A stretch of 64,000 nt of DNA from Pseudothermotoga sp. Its GTDB lineage: Bacteria; Thermotogota; Thermotogae; Thermotogales; DSM-5069. Both the position numbers and the translations under genes were made by a program. The notes beneath the pieces were generated by a model. It saw nothing but the letters and a program-made list of their open reading frames with translations. It searched no databases and had not been told where the DNA came from. Location of the stretch: assembly GCA_003510135.1 (NCBI GenBank), contig DOKY01000002.1, positions 62,001 through 126,000 of the forward strand. The letters run 5' to 3'. Positions 8,691 through 17,173 of the stretch are shown in pieces (the stretch's first letter is position 1; the number at the start of each line of letters is the position of its first letter).

Positions 8691-10563
8691 AACATTCCGC
8701 AGGATCGAAGACTTCGCTTTTCAGAAGCAGCTTTTGCTTGAAGAACTCAACGATCAATTTGTATCTCTTCAACCTGTGTGAATAACTCGCCTGAACGCTG
8801 TGACCGTGTGCGCCTTTCTTGAAGATTGCAATGTATACTTCCTTTCCAAGATCCTTGAGTACGTGATAAAACATCAGCGATTGATCAAGCGGACAACGAT
8901 AATCCTCAAGACTGTGTATGAGCAACAGAGGTGTTTTCACGTTCTTAGCATGGAACAGAGGGCTGAGTCGTCTGTAATTTTCATCGGTGAGCGGATCATC
9001 GCCGATGAGGTTTTTGTCGAACCAGAAACCGATGTCCGAAAAGGCATAACTCGTGAGCCAGTAACTTATGCCGTTCTCACTCACCGCTGCTCTGAACATA
9101 TCGGTCTGCGTTATCGCCCAGTTCGTCATGAAACCCCCGTAGCTGATCCCTGTGATGCCAATGTCCGTGACAGCTTCTTTTTTCTTCAACTCTTCCACAC
9201 CGCTGAGGATGTCTTTGAAATCCTCCAAACCTGTTCTCTGTTTCACCGCGAGGGCGAATTCTTCGTCGTAGTTATCGCTACCGCGTGGGTTCGTGTAAAG
9301 AACGTAGAAGCCCTCCTGTGCGAGTAACTGTCCCATGAAGTAGAGACACTTGCCATACGCACCCTTTGGGCCTCCGTGGACAAACACAATCAGGGGTGCG
9401 GGTGACGTGTCGGGCTTGAGATACCAGGCATCGATTTTTGTGCCGTCAAAACTCGCATATTCAAAGTGATTCAATCTTCTCACAGTGACAGTTGCCAGGA
9501 ACTGCTCGTTCAAGGAGGTGATCCTCTCGTTTTTTCCATCGTGCAGAACGTAAGCCTCAGCACCGTGTTCGTCGTCAACCGCCACATAAACAACCTTTCC
9601 ATCCTCACTTGCGTCGAAACAGCTGACAGCACCTTCGCTGAAAAGAGTTTCTTTCACAAAGGAGCGCAGGTTCATTCTTTCCAGCTTCACGTTGCCACGT
9701 TCACCACTCTTGAGGTAAACCCACTCACCGGCTGCGATCGGATACGTCTCGGCCTCGGATGCCCACACCTCGAGACTGATGTGTCCGGAATTGTCCAAAC
9801 CGTACCGTTCTGTGAGTGGAAGGATCTGTCCATTCTTCAGTAAATACACGTAATCGTGTTGAAAAACGTTTTTCCTTTCTCTCCCAAGCAGTATCAAACC
9901 TTCTTGCGATCCGCTCGTTGCAATGAATCCAACGTTCTCAAGGACGGTTCGCCTCGTACTGCCGCTGCGAAGGAAAATGTCAAAGCGTGTGAACGGAGCT
10001 TCCTCACGAAAGACCGTGTAGACTATGCCTTCTCTCGACCAGAACGCATGCGCCACATTTCTTTCTTCAAATTGTGTCAACTCTTGCCGTGATTCAACGT
10101 CGAAGATGTGAAACACATCCCTTTGGTCGTCTAAGAATCCCTTTGCATCGAACCAAACAGGAATGTGCGTCTCAAAGTACAGGTCCGGGTCGTTCCTCTT
10201 CTTCTGAGAGACGACGAACAAGTTGCGTTCATCGCAGGACCAGCCGAAGAAACTCACGTTCGGGACAGTCAACAGGGTGTAGCTTGAAAACTTCGAAAGT
10301 TCCATGATGCAGAGACTACTCTTGTCGTCCTCTTTCTTCAAGTATGCGAGTTTTCTCGAGGTCGGCGAGAAACGAGGTTTCGAAGTATTTTCGGGCAGGA
10401 AGAAACGTTCCCTGGTCACAAGGTTGTACAGAATCAGCTGTCTGATGGCCCTGTTCTTTTCGGGATCAATTCTCTTGATCGTGTACGCGACCCAGGTTCC
10501 GTCTGGACTCATCCTCACCTCGGTCGGGACAACCAGCTTTGCAAAACTCGATACACTCCACAC
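8677..10563 (-). CDS. S9 family serine peptidase (acylaminoacyl-peptidase/prolyl oligopeptidase type)
   Basis: The N-terminal ~370 residues are WD40-like beta-propeller repeats (MSPDGTWVAYT, FSPTSRKLAYL). The C-terminal ~250 residues are an alpha/beta-hydrolase domain with the oxyanion region FVHGGPKGAYG, the nucleophile elbow GISYGGF, the acid in HSLEDYRCP and the catalytic His in KGAHGHS. The family cleaves short peptides or removes acylated N-terminal residues in the cytoplasm. There is no signal peptide. The GTG start at 10563 is preceded by GGAGGG. The gene is 12 bases downstream of the flavin reductase, so the two probably share a transcript. Exact specificity is not visible. Confidence 0.93.
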   Translation of the reverse strand: MWSVSSFAKLVVPTEVRMSPDGTWVAYTIKRIDPEKNRAIRQLILYNLVTRERFFLPENTSKPRFSPTSRKLAYLKKEDDKSSLCIMELSKFSSYTLLTVPNVSFFGWSCDERNLFVVSQKKRNDPDLYFETHIPVWFDAKGFLDDQRDVFHIFDVESRQELTQFEERNVAHAFWSREGIVYTVFREEAPFTRFDIFLRSGSTRRTVLENVGFIATSGSQEGLILLGRERKNVFQHDYVYLLKNGQILPLTERYGLDNSGHISLEVWASEAETYPIAAGEWVYLKSGERGNVKLERMNLRSFVKETLFSEGAVSCFDASEDGKVVYVAVDDEHGAEAYVLHDGKNERITSLNEQFLATVTVRRLNHFEYASFDGTKIDAWYLKPDTSPAPLIVFVHGGPKGAYGKCLYFMGQLLAQEGFYVLYTNPRGSDNYDEEFALAVKQRTGLEDFKDILSGVEELKKKEAVTDIGITGISYGGFMTNWAITQTDMFRAAVSENGISYWLTSYAFSDIGFWFDKNLIGDDPLTDENYRRLSPLFHAKNVKTPLLLIHSLEDYRCPLDQSLMFYHVLKDLGKEVYIAIFKKGAHGHSVQASYSHRLKRYKLIVEFFKQKLLLKSEVFDPAECFKLD

Positions 10564-10575
10564 TTTGAGTCCCTC

Positions 10576-11283
10576 CTACCATAACAGTTTGAATTTGTTG
10601 ATCCTGGATTTTCTTTGCTCTTCGAACTTTTTCTTGACTTCTTCAGCCTTCCGCTTCAGCCTTCCAGCATCCACGTTGGGTTCGTACCCAATGGGTTCGC
10701 TGTTCATCAAAATCCGCGCTGTTTTGGTCACAAGCATTCCGACGTTGTATGCGTCCATGATCGCTTGAAGATCCTCGGTTGGATCCTGCGAATGCGTGTA
10801 CGCCATAGACCATGGAACGATGTGAACACCCATGCTGTTGAGCGCGACGATCAAGTACGATATGGCCATCATAACACCGCTGTCCAGACCGGCCGCAATG
10901 AAACCCGCGACTTTTCCTTCGAGCAAACTTTTTCCCGTGTGGTCGATCATGCTCTCCAGGCTTGTGAGTCTATCAATGAAGTTTTTCAGAGTTCCGTTGG
11001 GCGCGTACCAATACACGGGTGTGGCAATCACGAAGCCTTGTGCTTCGATCAGTTTGGAAGCTATCTTGTTGAAATCGTCATCCTGGATCGGGCAGGGATA
11101 CCTGCAAAATTTCTCTTCGTCTGAGCCGCATCCTATGCAAGATTTGATGGTGTGATCTGACAGATGAACGATTTCGAACTCACCTTGCGCATCGCGCACA
11201 CCTTCTGCAGCAATGTGAAGAAGTTGACATGAGGAACCATACTTTCTCTCAGAGGCACTCAAAAGAACAATCAGAGGTTTCAC
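10576..11283 (-). CDS. NADPH-dependent FMN reductase-like flavodoxin-fold protein
   Basis: The N-terminal beta strand and phosphate loop (LLSASERKYGSS), the Cys-rich insert around IKSCIGCG...CRYPCPI, and the FVIATPVYWYAPNGTLKNFIDR motif are typical of flavodoxin-fold iron-sulfur flavoproteins or FMN reductases. It probably binds FMN and is cytoplasmic. The four cysteines in the C-x2-C...C-x3-C pattern could hold an Fe-S cluster, but this is inference. The GTG start at 11283 follows AAGGAGG closely. That site is part of a 10-bp inverted repeat (see the regulatory entry), so translation may be controlled. Confidence 0.82.
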   Translation of the reverse strand: MKPLIVLLSASERKYGSSCQLLHIAAEGVRDAQGEFEIVHLSDHTIKSCIGCGSDEEKFCRYPCPIQDDDFNKIASKLIEAQGFVIATPVYWYAPNGTLKNFIDRLTSLESMIDHTGKSLLEGKVAGFIAAGLDSGVMMAISYLIVALNSMGVHIVPWSMAYTHSQDPTEDLQAIMDAYNVGMLVTKTARILMNSEPIGYEPNVDAGRLKRKAEEVKKKFEEQRKSRINKFKLLW

Positions 11284-11291
11284 AACAAACT

Positions 11292-11332
11292 CCTCCTTGA
11301 GTCTCTTTCAAAAAAATCTTATCTCAAGGAGG
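11292..11332 (-). promoter_or_regulatory. Leader hairpin pairing with the ribosome binding site of the flavin reductase gene
   Basis: On the minus strand CCTCCTTGAG (11332-11323) and CTCAAGGAGG (11301-11292) form a perfect 10-bp stem with a 21-base A/T-rich loop. The downstream arm contains the full AAGGAGG ribosome binding site of the GTG at 11283, so the folded leader would hide it. This would be an RNA-level switch if transcription starts upstream of 11332; a start within the loop would remove the effect. The inverted repeat is seen directly; the regulation is inferred. Confidence 0.5.
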
Positions 11333-11364
11333 GGCAAGCGTGTTTAAGACAAATTTACAGAAGA

Positions 11365-11382
11365 AGGGCCGTTGCCGGCCCT
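11365..11382 (-). terminator. Probable terminator after ornithine aminotransferase
   Basis: On the minus strand AGGGCCG, loop GCAA, CGGCCCT forms a 7-bp perfect stem that begins 10 bases after the aminotransferase stop codon and is followed by the T-rich stretch TCTTCTGTAAATTTGTC. Confidence 0.7.
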
Positions 11383-11392
11383 CCGTGGTGAC

Positions 11393-12628
11393 TCAGATCG
11401 ATTTTGCTATCTTCGCTTGCTCATGCACGGGTTCTGTGAGAACTCTTTCAATCCGTTCCAGTGCCCAGTCTATCTCTTCTTTCTCTATCACAAGCGGTGG
11501 CGCGAATCTGATGACCTGTTCGTGAGTCTCTTTGCAGAGTATTCCCATCTGTGCGAGTTTCTCACAGAAAAGGCGAGCCGTGCCGAACTCTTTCTTTATC
11601 TCGACACCTATCAATAAACCTTTTCCTCTGATCTCCTTGACGTAATCGCTCTTGATGCGTTTGAGTTGGTTCATGAAGTATTCGCCAAGCGTTCTTGCCC
11701 TCTCATCGAGTTTCTCTTCCACGAGCACGTCTATCGCTGCCATACCAACAGCCGCGGCGAGCGGATTTCCTCCAAAGGTTGAACCGTGATCTCCCGGCTT
11801 GAGCACGTCCATCACGTCGTTGCTCGCAAGGACTGCAGAAACTGGATAGACTCCTCCACCAAGTGCCTTTCCGAGTATGAGCACGTCAGGCTTGGCGTCC
11901 TCCCACTGCCAGGCAAACATTTTTCCGGTCCTGCCCAATCCCGTCTGAATTTCGTCGAACATGAGCAGGATGCGATACTTTGTCGCTATCCTTCTCAGTT
12001 CTGCCAGATATCCTTGAGGTGGCACCCTGACGCCACCCTCGCCCTGGATCGGTTCGACGAGTATCCCGAGCGTGCGATCGTCGATGAGGTTTTCCAGGGC
12101 ACGCGCATCACCAAACGGGGCGATCTTGAAACCCGGCGTGTAGGGGCCGAATCCATCTCTGTACTGGTGCTCCGTTGAGAACGAGACTATGGTGATCGTT
12201 CTACCATGGAAGTTTCCCTCTAGAGCAATGATGTTTCCCTCGTTCATGGGAATGTTGCGCTTGTAGTACGCCCACTTCCTTGCGACTTTCAATGCGCTTT
12301 CCACGGCTTCAGCACCCGTGTTCATGGGAAGCACTTTTTCGTATCCCGCAAACTTTGCAAGTTTTTCCTCGAAGAGGCCGAGTACGCTGTTGTAGAAGGC
12401 ACGGGATGTGAGTGTGACCTTCTTAAGTTGACGTTCGAGCGCCTCGATGATCTTCGGATGTCTGTGTCCATGGTTCAGTGCTGAGTACGAAGACAGCATG
12501 TCCAGATATCTTTTCCCTTCCACATCCCAGACCCAGACGCGTTCCGCTCTATCGATGACGACAGGTATCGGTTTGTAGTTGTGGGCACCATAACTGTACT
12601 CCAGATCCATGTAGTCTTGACTTCTCAT
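11393..12628 (-). CDS. rocD: Ornithine aminotransferase-like class III PLP aminotransferase
   Basis: A class III pyridoxal-phosphate aminotransferase, probably converting ornithine and 2-oxoglutarate to glutamate semialdehyde and glutamate. Seen: the MNTGAEAVESALKVARKW phosphate-binding region, GNFHGRT, the aspartate in LLMFDEIQTGLGRTG, the Schiff-base lysine in LILGKALGGG, and GSTFGGNPLA. The N-terminal SYGAHNYKPIPVVI is characteristic of ornithine rather than acetylornithine aminotransferases. The start is set at ATG 12628, which has AAGGAGG at correct spacing; an upstream extension to 12694 runs through the promoter. It has its own promoter and terminator, so it is monocistronic. The substrate is assigned by motif only. 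Confidence 0.87.
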   Translation of the reverse strand: MRSQDYMDLEYSYGAHNYKPIPVVIDRAERVWVWDVEGKRYLDMLSSYSALNHGHRHPKIIEALERQLKKVTLTSRAFYNSVLGLFEEKLAKFAGYEKVLPMNTGAEAVESALKVARKWAYYKRNIPMNEGNIIALEGNFHGRTITIVSFSTEHQYRDGFGPYTPGFKIAPFGDARALENLIDDRTLGILVEPIQGEGGVRVPPQGYLAELRRIATKYRILLMFDEIQTGLGRTGKMFAWQWEDAKPDVLILGKALGGGVYPVSAVLASNDVMDVLKPGDHGSTFGGNPLAAAVGMAAIDVLVEEKLDERARTLGEYFMNQLKRIKSDYVKEIRGKGLLIGVEIKKEFGTARLFCEKLAQMGILCKETHEQVIRFAPPLVIEKEEIDWALERIERVLTEPVHEQAKIAKSI

Positions 12629-12655
12629 GAGGAATCCTCCTTTCTGTGCAACAAA

Positions 12656-12684
12656 ATCATAACATTGGAGCCAAAAACATTCAA
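12656..12684 (-). promoter_or_regulatory. Sigma-A-type promoter of the ornithine aminotransferase gene
   Basis: On the minus strand TTGAAT (12684-12679), a 17-base spacer and TATGAT (12661-12656) precede the ATG at 12628 with a leader of about 20 bases. The spacing and both hexamers are close to consensus. Confidence 0.75.
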
Positions 12685-12841
12685 AGTCTGGCAAAATATG
12701 CCAATCATTTGCCAGCGGGAACTAATCTTGACCAACATGCTTATTCTTTCTCTTTCTCACGTATGCTCACGTATGCTCTCTTTTGCTTTCTTATGCTTGT
12801 GTCTTTGAACAGCGTGGTAAATTCTTCTTGGGGTGATGCGT

Positions 12842-13807
12842 ATGAAGAGGTTCATGGTTCTGGTGTGGCTTTTTTCTTTCGTGGTGGTTTTTGCCTGGTC
12901 TGCACATGAGACGCTGACTTATCTGGTCGTGAAGTCGTGCTTGCCGAACGCTGACGATTTGGTGCAAATAACACCTTACAGCTATGAAGAGAAGAGAATC
13001 TACAACACCGAGAGGCTGATCTTGGACGACCTTTGCGGACGGTTCATGGTCAATTTCATCCCAAGCTGGGCCAAGTTCTACCCTCCAGATCCAGCTCCCA
13101 TAAACGGTAAGGTGCCCGTGTGGCAGGTACTGACCGTCTATTCGGTCGAACCCGATCTCGGCATGGATGAAGGTTTGACTTTGTCGCCGCTTCAATCCAT
13201 CATCGGTAACAGTCAGGGCGTCAGGCACATGAAGTACAAACTCCTCTTCTTTGACTTCTTTGAGGGGAGTGAATCTTTCCTGTACTTCGTCGAGATGTCC
13301 AGACAAGCCTTTGGCAGGAACGATCGATACTGGGGTTACAGGTTTCTGGCGAGGGCCATTCATTATCTTGAGGATCTGTCGATGCCCTACCACAACGCGC
13401 CGGGCCGGCTCGGAGAAGTTCTGGAATCACTCTTGTGGAACGAAGAAAAAGGTATGGAGCTAGCTTACAGACACTTCTCGTACGATGATTATCTGGCGTA
13501 CCTGCTGTACTTCAAAGACGAGGAAGTGATAGGTTCGATCGTGGAAGCCCAACCAAAGCGGGTGAGGAACATGAGAGAACTCATTCAGCGTGTGAGGTTG
13601 CTCGGTCTGAGAAATTTGGAGGCTGTGAACAGAATCTTTGCAAGTGTCTATCCGGGTCTCGACAGAACTCTCAGCTGGAACGATTTCGAAGCGAGCAGTG
13701 CGCATCTGAAAGAGCTGAAGAACATCACAAAACTCATTATGAAGGAGTTTTCTGCCTATTTGAAGGGGTTCCTTCTGGATTTTCTCACCCAAGTCGGCGA
13801 AATCTGA
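12842..13807 (+). CDS. Secreted phospholipase C/P1-nuclease-like zinc protein (putative)
   Basis: The protein begins with a hydrophobic signal segment (KRFMVLVWLFSFVVVFAWSA) followed directly by a mature-type start A-W-S-A-H-E-T. The N-terminal Trp-x-x-His and the later motif RAIHYLEDLSMPYH match the zinc-binding pattern of the phospholipase C/S1-P1 nuclease fold, where the N-terminal Trp and the HYL-x-D-x-x-x-P-x-H motif bind the trinuclear zinc site. Function in this organism is unknown; it may act on phospholipids or nucleic acid outside the cytoplasmic membrane. ATG 12842 is chosen because GGGGTG lies 6 bases before it; GTG 12833 and ATG 12836 are in frame but too close. It stands alone between the rocD and drrA promoters. 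Confidence 0.65.
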   Translation: MKRFMVLVWLFSFVVVFAWSAHETLTYLVVKSCLPNADDLVQITPYSYEEKRIYNTERLILDDLCGRFMVNFIPSWAKFYPPDPAPINGKVPVWQVLTVYSVEPDLGMDEGLTLSPLQSIIGNSQGVRHMKYKLLFFDFFEGSESFLYFVEMSRQAFGRNDRYWGYRFLARAIHYLEDLSMPYHNAPGRLGEVLESLLWNEEKGMELAYRHFSYDDYLAYLLYFKDEEVIGSIVEAQPKRVRNMRELIQRVRLLGLRNLEAVNRIFASVYPGLDRTLSWNDFEASSAHLKELKNITKLIMKEFSAYLKGFLLDFLTQVGEI

Positions 13808-13848
13808 GGAAGCAGGGAAAAACACTCTGGCGCTTTCGTCATTCGTCT

Positions 13849-13856
13849 GTTATAAT
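13849..13856 (+). promoter_or_regulatory. Extended -10 promoter element for the drrA-like operon
   Basis: TATAAT at 13851-13856 is a perfect -10 hexamer, preceded by T-G one base away (extended -10). The -35 region (around 13828, TGGCGC) is poor. The start codon at 13908 lies ~45 bases downstream of the expected transcription start. Confidence 0.6.
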
Positions 13857-13907
13857 GTTAACACGGTGAACGCTCACGAAAGGAGGTGTACCCGAAAGGG
13901 TGTGACT

Positions 13908-14627
13908 ATGGCGAAGAAGAAGATCCTGGTTGTTGATGATGACCCTTCGATCATTGAGTTGGTGAGTTACAACCTGGCCCGTGAAGGCTACGATGTGCTC
14001 AAAGCTTACGACGGAGAAGAAGCACTGAAGGTTGCAACGAACGAAAGTGTCGACATGTTCATCGTGGACATCATGCTCCCGCAGATGGACGGATTCGAGC
14101 TCGTCAGGCAGCTCAGGGCCATGGAGAAGTACAAGAACACGCCGGTCATCTTCTTGAGCGCCAAGGGTGAAGAGTTCGACAAGGTACTCGGCTTGGAACT
14201 GGGTGCCGATGACTACATCACGAAGCCTTTCAGCGTGAGAGAGATGATCGCTCGTGTCAAGGCGATCTTCAGAAGGATCCAGCTGAGCGCTCAAGAGCGG
14301 GAGGAAAGGCCAAAAAAGATCGTAGCTAAAGGGCTCGAGATCGACGTGGAGAGGTACGAAGTAAGGGTAAACGGTCAGAAGGTCGCACTGACCCCGCTCG
14401 AGTTTGAATTGCTGAGGTTCCTCGCAGAGAACGAGGGCAAGGTCTTCAGCAGAGATGTTCTGCTCGACAAGCTTTGGGGTTATGATTACTACGGCGACAC
14501 AAGGACTGTGGACGTGCACATAAGAAGGTTGAGGACAAAGATCGAGGAAGATCCATCGAACCCCAAGTACATCATAACGGTGAGGGGCAAGGGATACAAG
14601 TTCAGAGATCCTGGGAAGGAAGAATAA
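13908..14627 (+). CDS. drrA: OmpR/PhoB-family response regulator (DrrA-like)
   Basis: The N-terminal receiver domain (residues ~5-120) has the acidic pocket VDDD, the phosphoacceptor Asp in FIVDIMLPQMDG, the Ser switch residue in FLSAK and the Lys in YITKPF. The C-terminal winged helix (residues ~145-235) has the TPLEFELLRFLAEN and RTVDVHIRRLRTKIEE recognition region. The gene is followed at once by a PhoR-like kinase, the same arrangement as the T. maritima DrrA/HpkA pair. ATG 13908 has AAAGGG 7 bases upstream; a second AGGAGGTG at 13880 serves no in-frame start at proper spacing. Target genes are not visible. Confidence 0.9.
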   Translation: MAKKKILVVDDDPSIIELVSYNLAREGYDVLKAYDGEEALKVATNESVDMFIVDIMLPQMDGFELVRQLRAMEKYKNTPVIFLSAKGEEFDKVLGLELGADDYITKPFSVREMIARVKAIFRRIQLSAQEREERPKKIVAKGLEIDVERYEVRVNGQKVALTPLEFELLRFLAENEGKVFSRDVLLDKLWGYDYYGDTRTVDVHIRRLRTKIEEDPSNPKYIITVRGKGYKFRDPGKEE

Positions 14628-14630
14628 TTT

Positions 14631-15884
14631 GTGATAGTCTTGCTCATCATCGCCGCAGTTGCAGCGACAGGTTTTTTTTTGTACTCACTCTCGCTGCTGA
14701 GGACCAACAAGAACCTTCTTCATTTCTTCAGGAGGGTGGCAGAGCTTGCAGACGTGGTTGAAGACTCTCCACCCTCTTATGTGTTGGAACGACTCCGCAA
14801 AAAACTTAGGACGATAGAAGAAGAACTATCGATAGCCCAGAGAAGCAGGGAGAACATACTGACTCTACTTGATAACATTTCTGATCCGATAATCTTTGTT
14901 GAAGCAGATGGCACTATAACTTTCGCGAACATGGCAGCTCAGAAGATCGTGCGTTCCGAACCTATAGCAAGGAAGATATACGAAGCAATCGAGGATTATT
15001 ACGTCATAGAGATGTTCGAAGAAACTGTAAGGACATGGCAGGCGCAGGAATCCAAAGTAGTCATGTACATCAACGACGAAAAGAGATACTACTCTTGCAG
15101 CATGATACCCGTGATATTGCCGAGAGGAGAACGAAGAGTAGTGATTATAATGAGGGACGTGACCAAGGAACACGAACTGAACGAACTGAGAAAGCAGTTC
15201 GTGTCGAACGTCTCTCATGAGCTTAGGACTCCGCTGACATCCATACACGGTTACGCTGAGACTCTTCTAAGCGATCCTGACATGGACGCAGAAACGCGCA
15301 AGAGATTCCTGACTATAATTGAGAATGAATCGGCGAGAATGTCAAGGATGATAAACGATCTGCTCGACCTGGAACGCATGGAGTCCGGTGAAGCAAGGTT
15401 CGAGTTCAAGGAAACGGACTTATGTAAGGTTGTTAACTACGTTTTGTCCATTGTTGAGCCCCTTGCGAGTGAGCACGGTGTCAAAGTTGATATTCAGTGT
15501 GAACCCGTCAGCATATGGGCTGATCAGGACAGGATGGTGCAGATGATCCTTAATTTGGTTGACAACGCCATCAAGTACACTTCTTTGAAAGAGATTGGAG
15601 ACAAACGCGTTAAGGTCAGGGTCACCAGAGAGGGCAAACATGCGATAATTGAGGTTTCCGACACGGGTCCTGGAATCCCAAAAGAAGCACTTCCGCGACT
15701 TTTCGACAGATTTTACAGGGTGGATAAGGGCAGGAGCAGGAGGATGGGAGGTTCCGGACTGGGCCTTTCCATAGTCAAGTCCATTGTTGACAGGCACGGT
15801 GGAGAGATCAGTGTGAGCAGTGAGGTAGGTGTTGGAACGACTTTCTCCGTGAAGCTGCCCATCGAGCGGGAAGTGGAAGCATGA
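14631..15884 (+). CDS. hpkA: PhoR/HpkA-like sensor histidine kinase
   Basis: One N-terminal membrane segment (VLLIIAAVAATGFFLYSLSLL) anchors the protein. A coiled region and a PAS domain (residues ~75-175, with DPIIFVEADGTITFANMAAQ) follow. The HisKA dimerisation helix has the phosphoacceptor His in VSNVSHELRTPLTS, and the HATPase domain shows N (NLVDNAIKY), G1 (DTGPGIP), F (FDRFYRVDKG) and G2 (GGSGLGLSI) boxes. There is no extracytoplasmic loop, so it probably senses an internal or membrane signal through PAS. The GTG at 14631 is preceded by GGAAGGAAG. The partner is the adjacent response regulator. It overlaps the phosphorylase start by ATGA. Confidence 0.9.
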   Translation: MIVLLIIAAVAATGFFLYSLSLLRTNKNLLHFFRRVAELADVVEDSPPSYVLERLRKKLRTIEEELSIAQRSRENILTLLDNISDPIIFVEADGTITFANMAAQKIVRSEPIARKIYEAIEDYYVIEMFEETVRTWQAQESKVVMYINDEKRYYSCSMIPVILPRGERRVVIIMRDVTKEHELNELRKQFVSNVSHELRTPLTSIHGYAETLLSDPDMDAETRKRFLTIIENESARMSRMINDLLDLERMESGEARFEFKETDLCKVVNYVLSIVEPLASEHGVKVDIQCEPVSIWADQDRMVQMILNLVDNAIKYTSLKEIGDKRVKVRVTREGKHAIIEVSDTGPGIPKEALPRLFDRFYRVDKGRSRRMGGSGLGLSIVKSIVDRHGGEISVSSEVGVGTTFSVKLPIEREVEA

Positions 15885-17173
15885 GGATGTACGACATCAT
15901 AAAGAAAAAGCGAGACGGGGAAGAACTGACGGCGGAAGAGATTCGATTCGTTGTGCATGGCTACACTTCTGGGGAAATTCCGGACTATCAGATGGCCGCG
16001 TTTCTCATGGCAGTCTACTTCAGGGGTATGAACGAGAGGGAGACCTACGATTTGACCATCGCGATGCTCGAGTCTGGCGAACGGCTGGATCTATCATCGC
16101 TAAAAGGAACGAAACTCGATAAACATTCGAGTGGAGGTGTGGGGGACAAAATAACATTCGTCGTGCTTCCCATCGCGGCGAGTTTTGGTGTGAAGATAGT
16201 CAAGATGTCTGGTCGCGGACTGGGACATACAGGTGGCACAATAGACAAACTCGAATCTATACCGGGAATGAGGACATCCCTGACGAAAGACGAGTTCATA
16301 AAGATCGTTGATGAAATAGGCTTCGCTGTTGCGAGCCAGACTGAGAACCTTGCCCCCGCCGACAAGAAGATCTACGCACTCAGAGATGCAACAGCAACGG
16401 TGGAAAATTTTTCTCTCATCGCTTCGAGCATAGTCAGCAAGAAACTTGCCGCAGGTGCTGATGCAATAGTGTTCGACGTAAAGGTTGGATCTGGTGCCTT
16501 CATGAAGGATGTGGATCAGGCGAGGAGGCTCGCACTCCTGATGCTGGATATTGTGAAGCGCAATGGGAAGAAAGCCCGAGCCGTGCTCTCCGGCATGGAT
16601 CAACCACTGGGAAGGATGGTTGGAAATTCTCTTGAATTGGTCGAAGCTCTGGAATGCCTGAGGGGAGAAGGTCCAGAGGACGTCATGGAACTGTCTTTTA
16701 CTCTTGTGAAAGAAATGCTTGATCTTGCTGGTGTGAGAGTGAGTTACAACGATATCGAAGGTATGGTTCGCTCACATGAACCGCTGAATCGCTTCAAGAA
16801 GTTCATCGAGCGTCAGGGAGGAGATCCCTCGGTCGTTGATGATCTTTCCAGATTACCGATCAGCAAAGATATCGTGGAGGTGCGAGCTGATAGGGATGGC
16901 TACGTCACACGCCTCAACGCTGAGGCAATAGGCAGAGCTTGCGTGCTTCTCGGCGGAGGAAGATCGAAAAAGGAAGACGAGATTGATCACTCTGTCGGGA
17001 TAGAGTTGCTGAAAAAGGTCTCGGACCGTGTCAAATCGGGGGACGTGCTCGCAAAGGTGTACCATTCGAAAAGAAGTGATCTGGATTCGGCGCTCGATCT
17101 TGTTCAATCGGCATACGTGATTTCCGAACGTTCAGTCGAACTACCACCAATTGTGCTTGAGGTGATCAGATGA
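15881..17173 (+). CDS. pdp: Pyrimidine-nucleoside phosphorylase
   Basis: It cleaves thymidine/uridine with phosphate to free base and (deoxy)ribose 1-phosphate. The N-terminal helical domain (residues ~1-65), the KHSSGGVGDK phosphate-binding motif, SGRGLGHTGGTIDKLESIPG, the RDATATVENFSLIASSI substrate region and DVKVGSGAFMK are all typical of the thymidine/pyrimidine-nucleoside phosphorylase family. Length 430 is normal. ATG 15881 overlaps the kinase stop; ATG 15887 is an alternative. Finding it behind a two-component system suggests shared transcription rather than an obvious functional link; a nucleoside-type ABC importer lies at 57.9-62.5 kb. Confidence 0.94.
   Translation: MRMYDIIKKKRDGEELTAEEIRFVVHGYTSGEIPDYQMAAFLMAVYFRGMNERETYDLTIAMLESGERLDLSSLKGTKLDKHSSGGVGDKITFVVLPIAASFGVKIVKMSGRGLGHTGGTIDKLESIPGMRTSLTKDEFIKIVDEIGFAVASQTENLAPADKKIYALRDATATVENFSLIASSIVSKKLAAGADAIVFDVKVGSGAFMKDVDQARRLALLMLDIVKRNGKKARAVLSGMDQPLGRMVGNSLELVEALECLRGEGPEDVMELSFTLVKEMLDLAGVRVSYNDIEGMVRSHEPLNRFKKFIERQGGDPSVVDDLSRLPISKDIVEVRADRDGYVTRLNAEAIGRACVLLGGGRSKKEDEIDHSVGIELLKKVSDRVKSGDVLAKVYHSKRSDLDSALDLVQSAYVISERSVELPPIVLEVIR

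Noticed and set aside
12740..12800. Short direct repeats of the type CTCACGTATG upstream of the P1-nuclease-like gene
   Set aside because: Only two adjacent copies in a T/C-rich leader; too short and too few for a CRISPR array or a supported operator.
13999..14519. Long antisense open frame within the drrA-like gene
   Set aside because: Opposite strand of a clear response regulator; no ribosome binding site or family feature.
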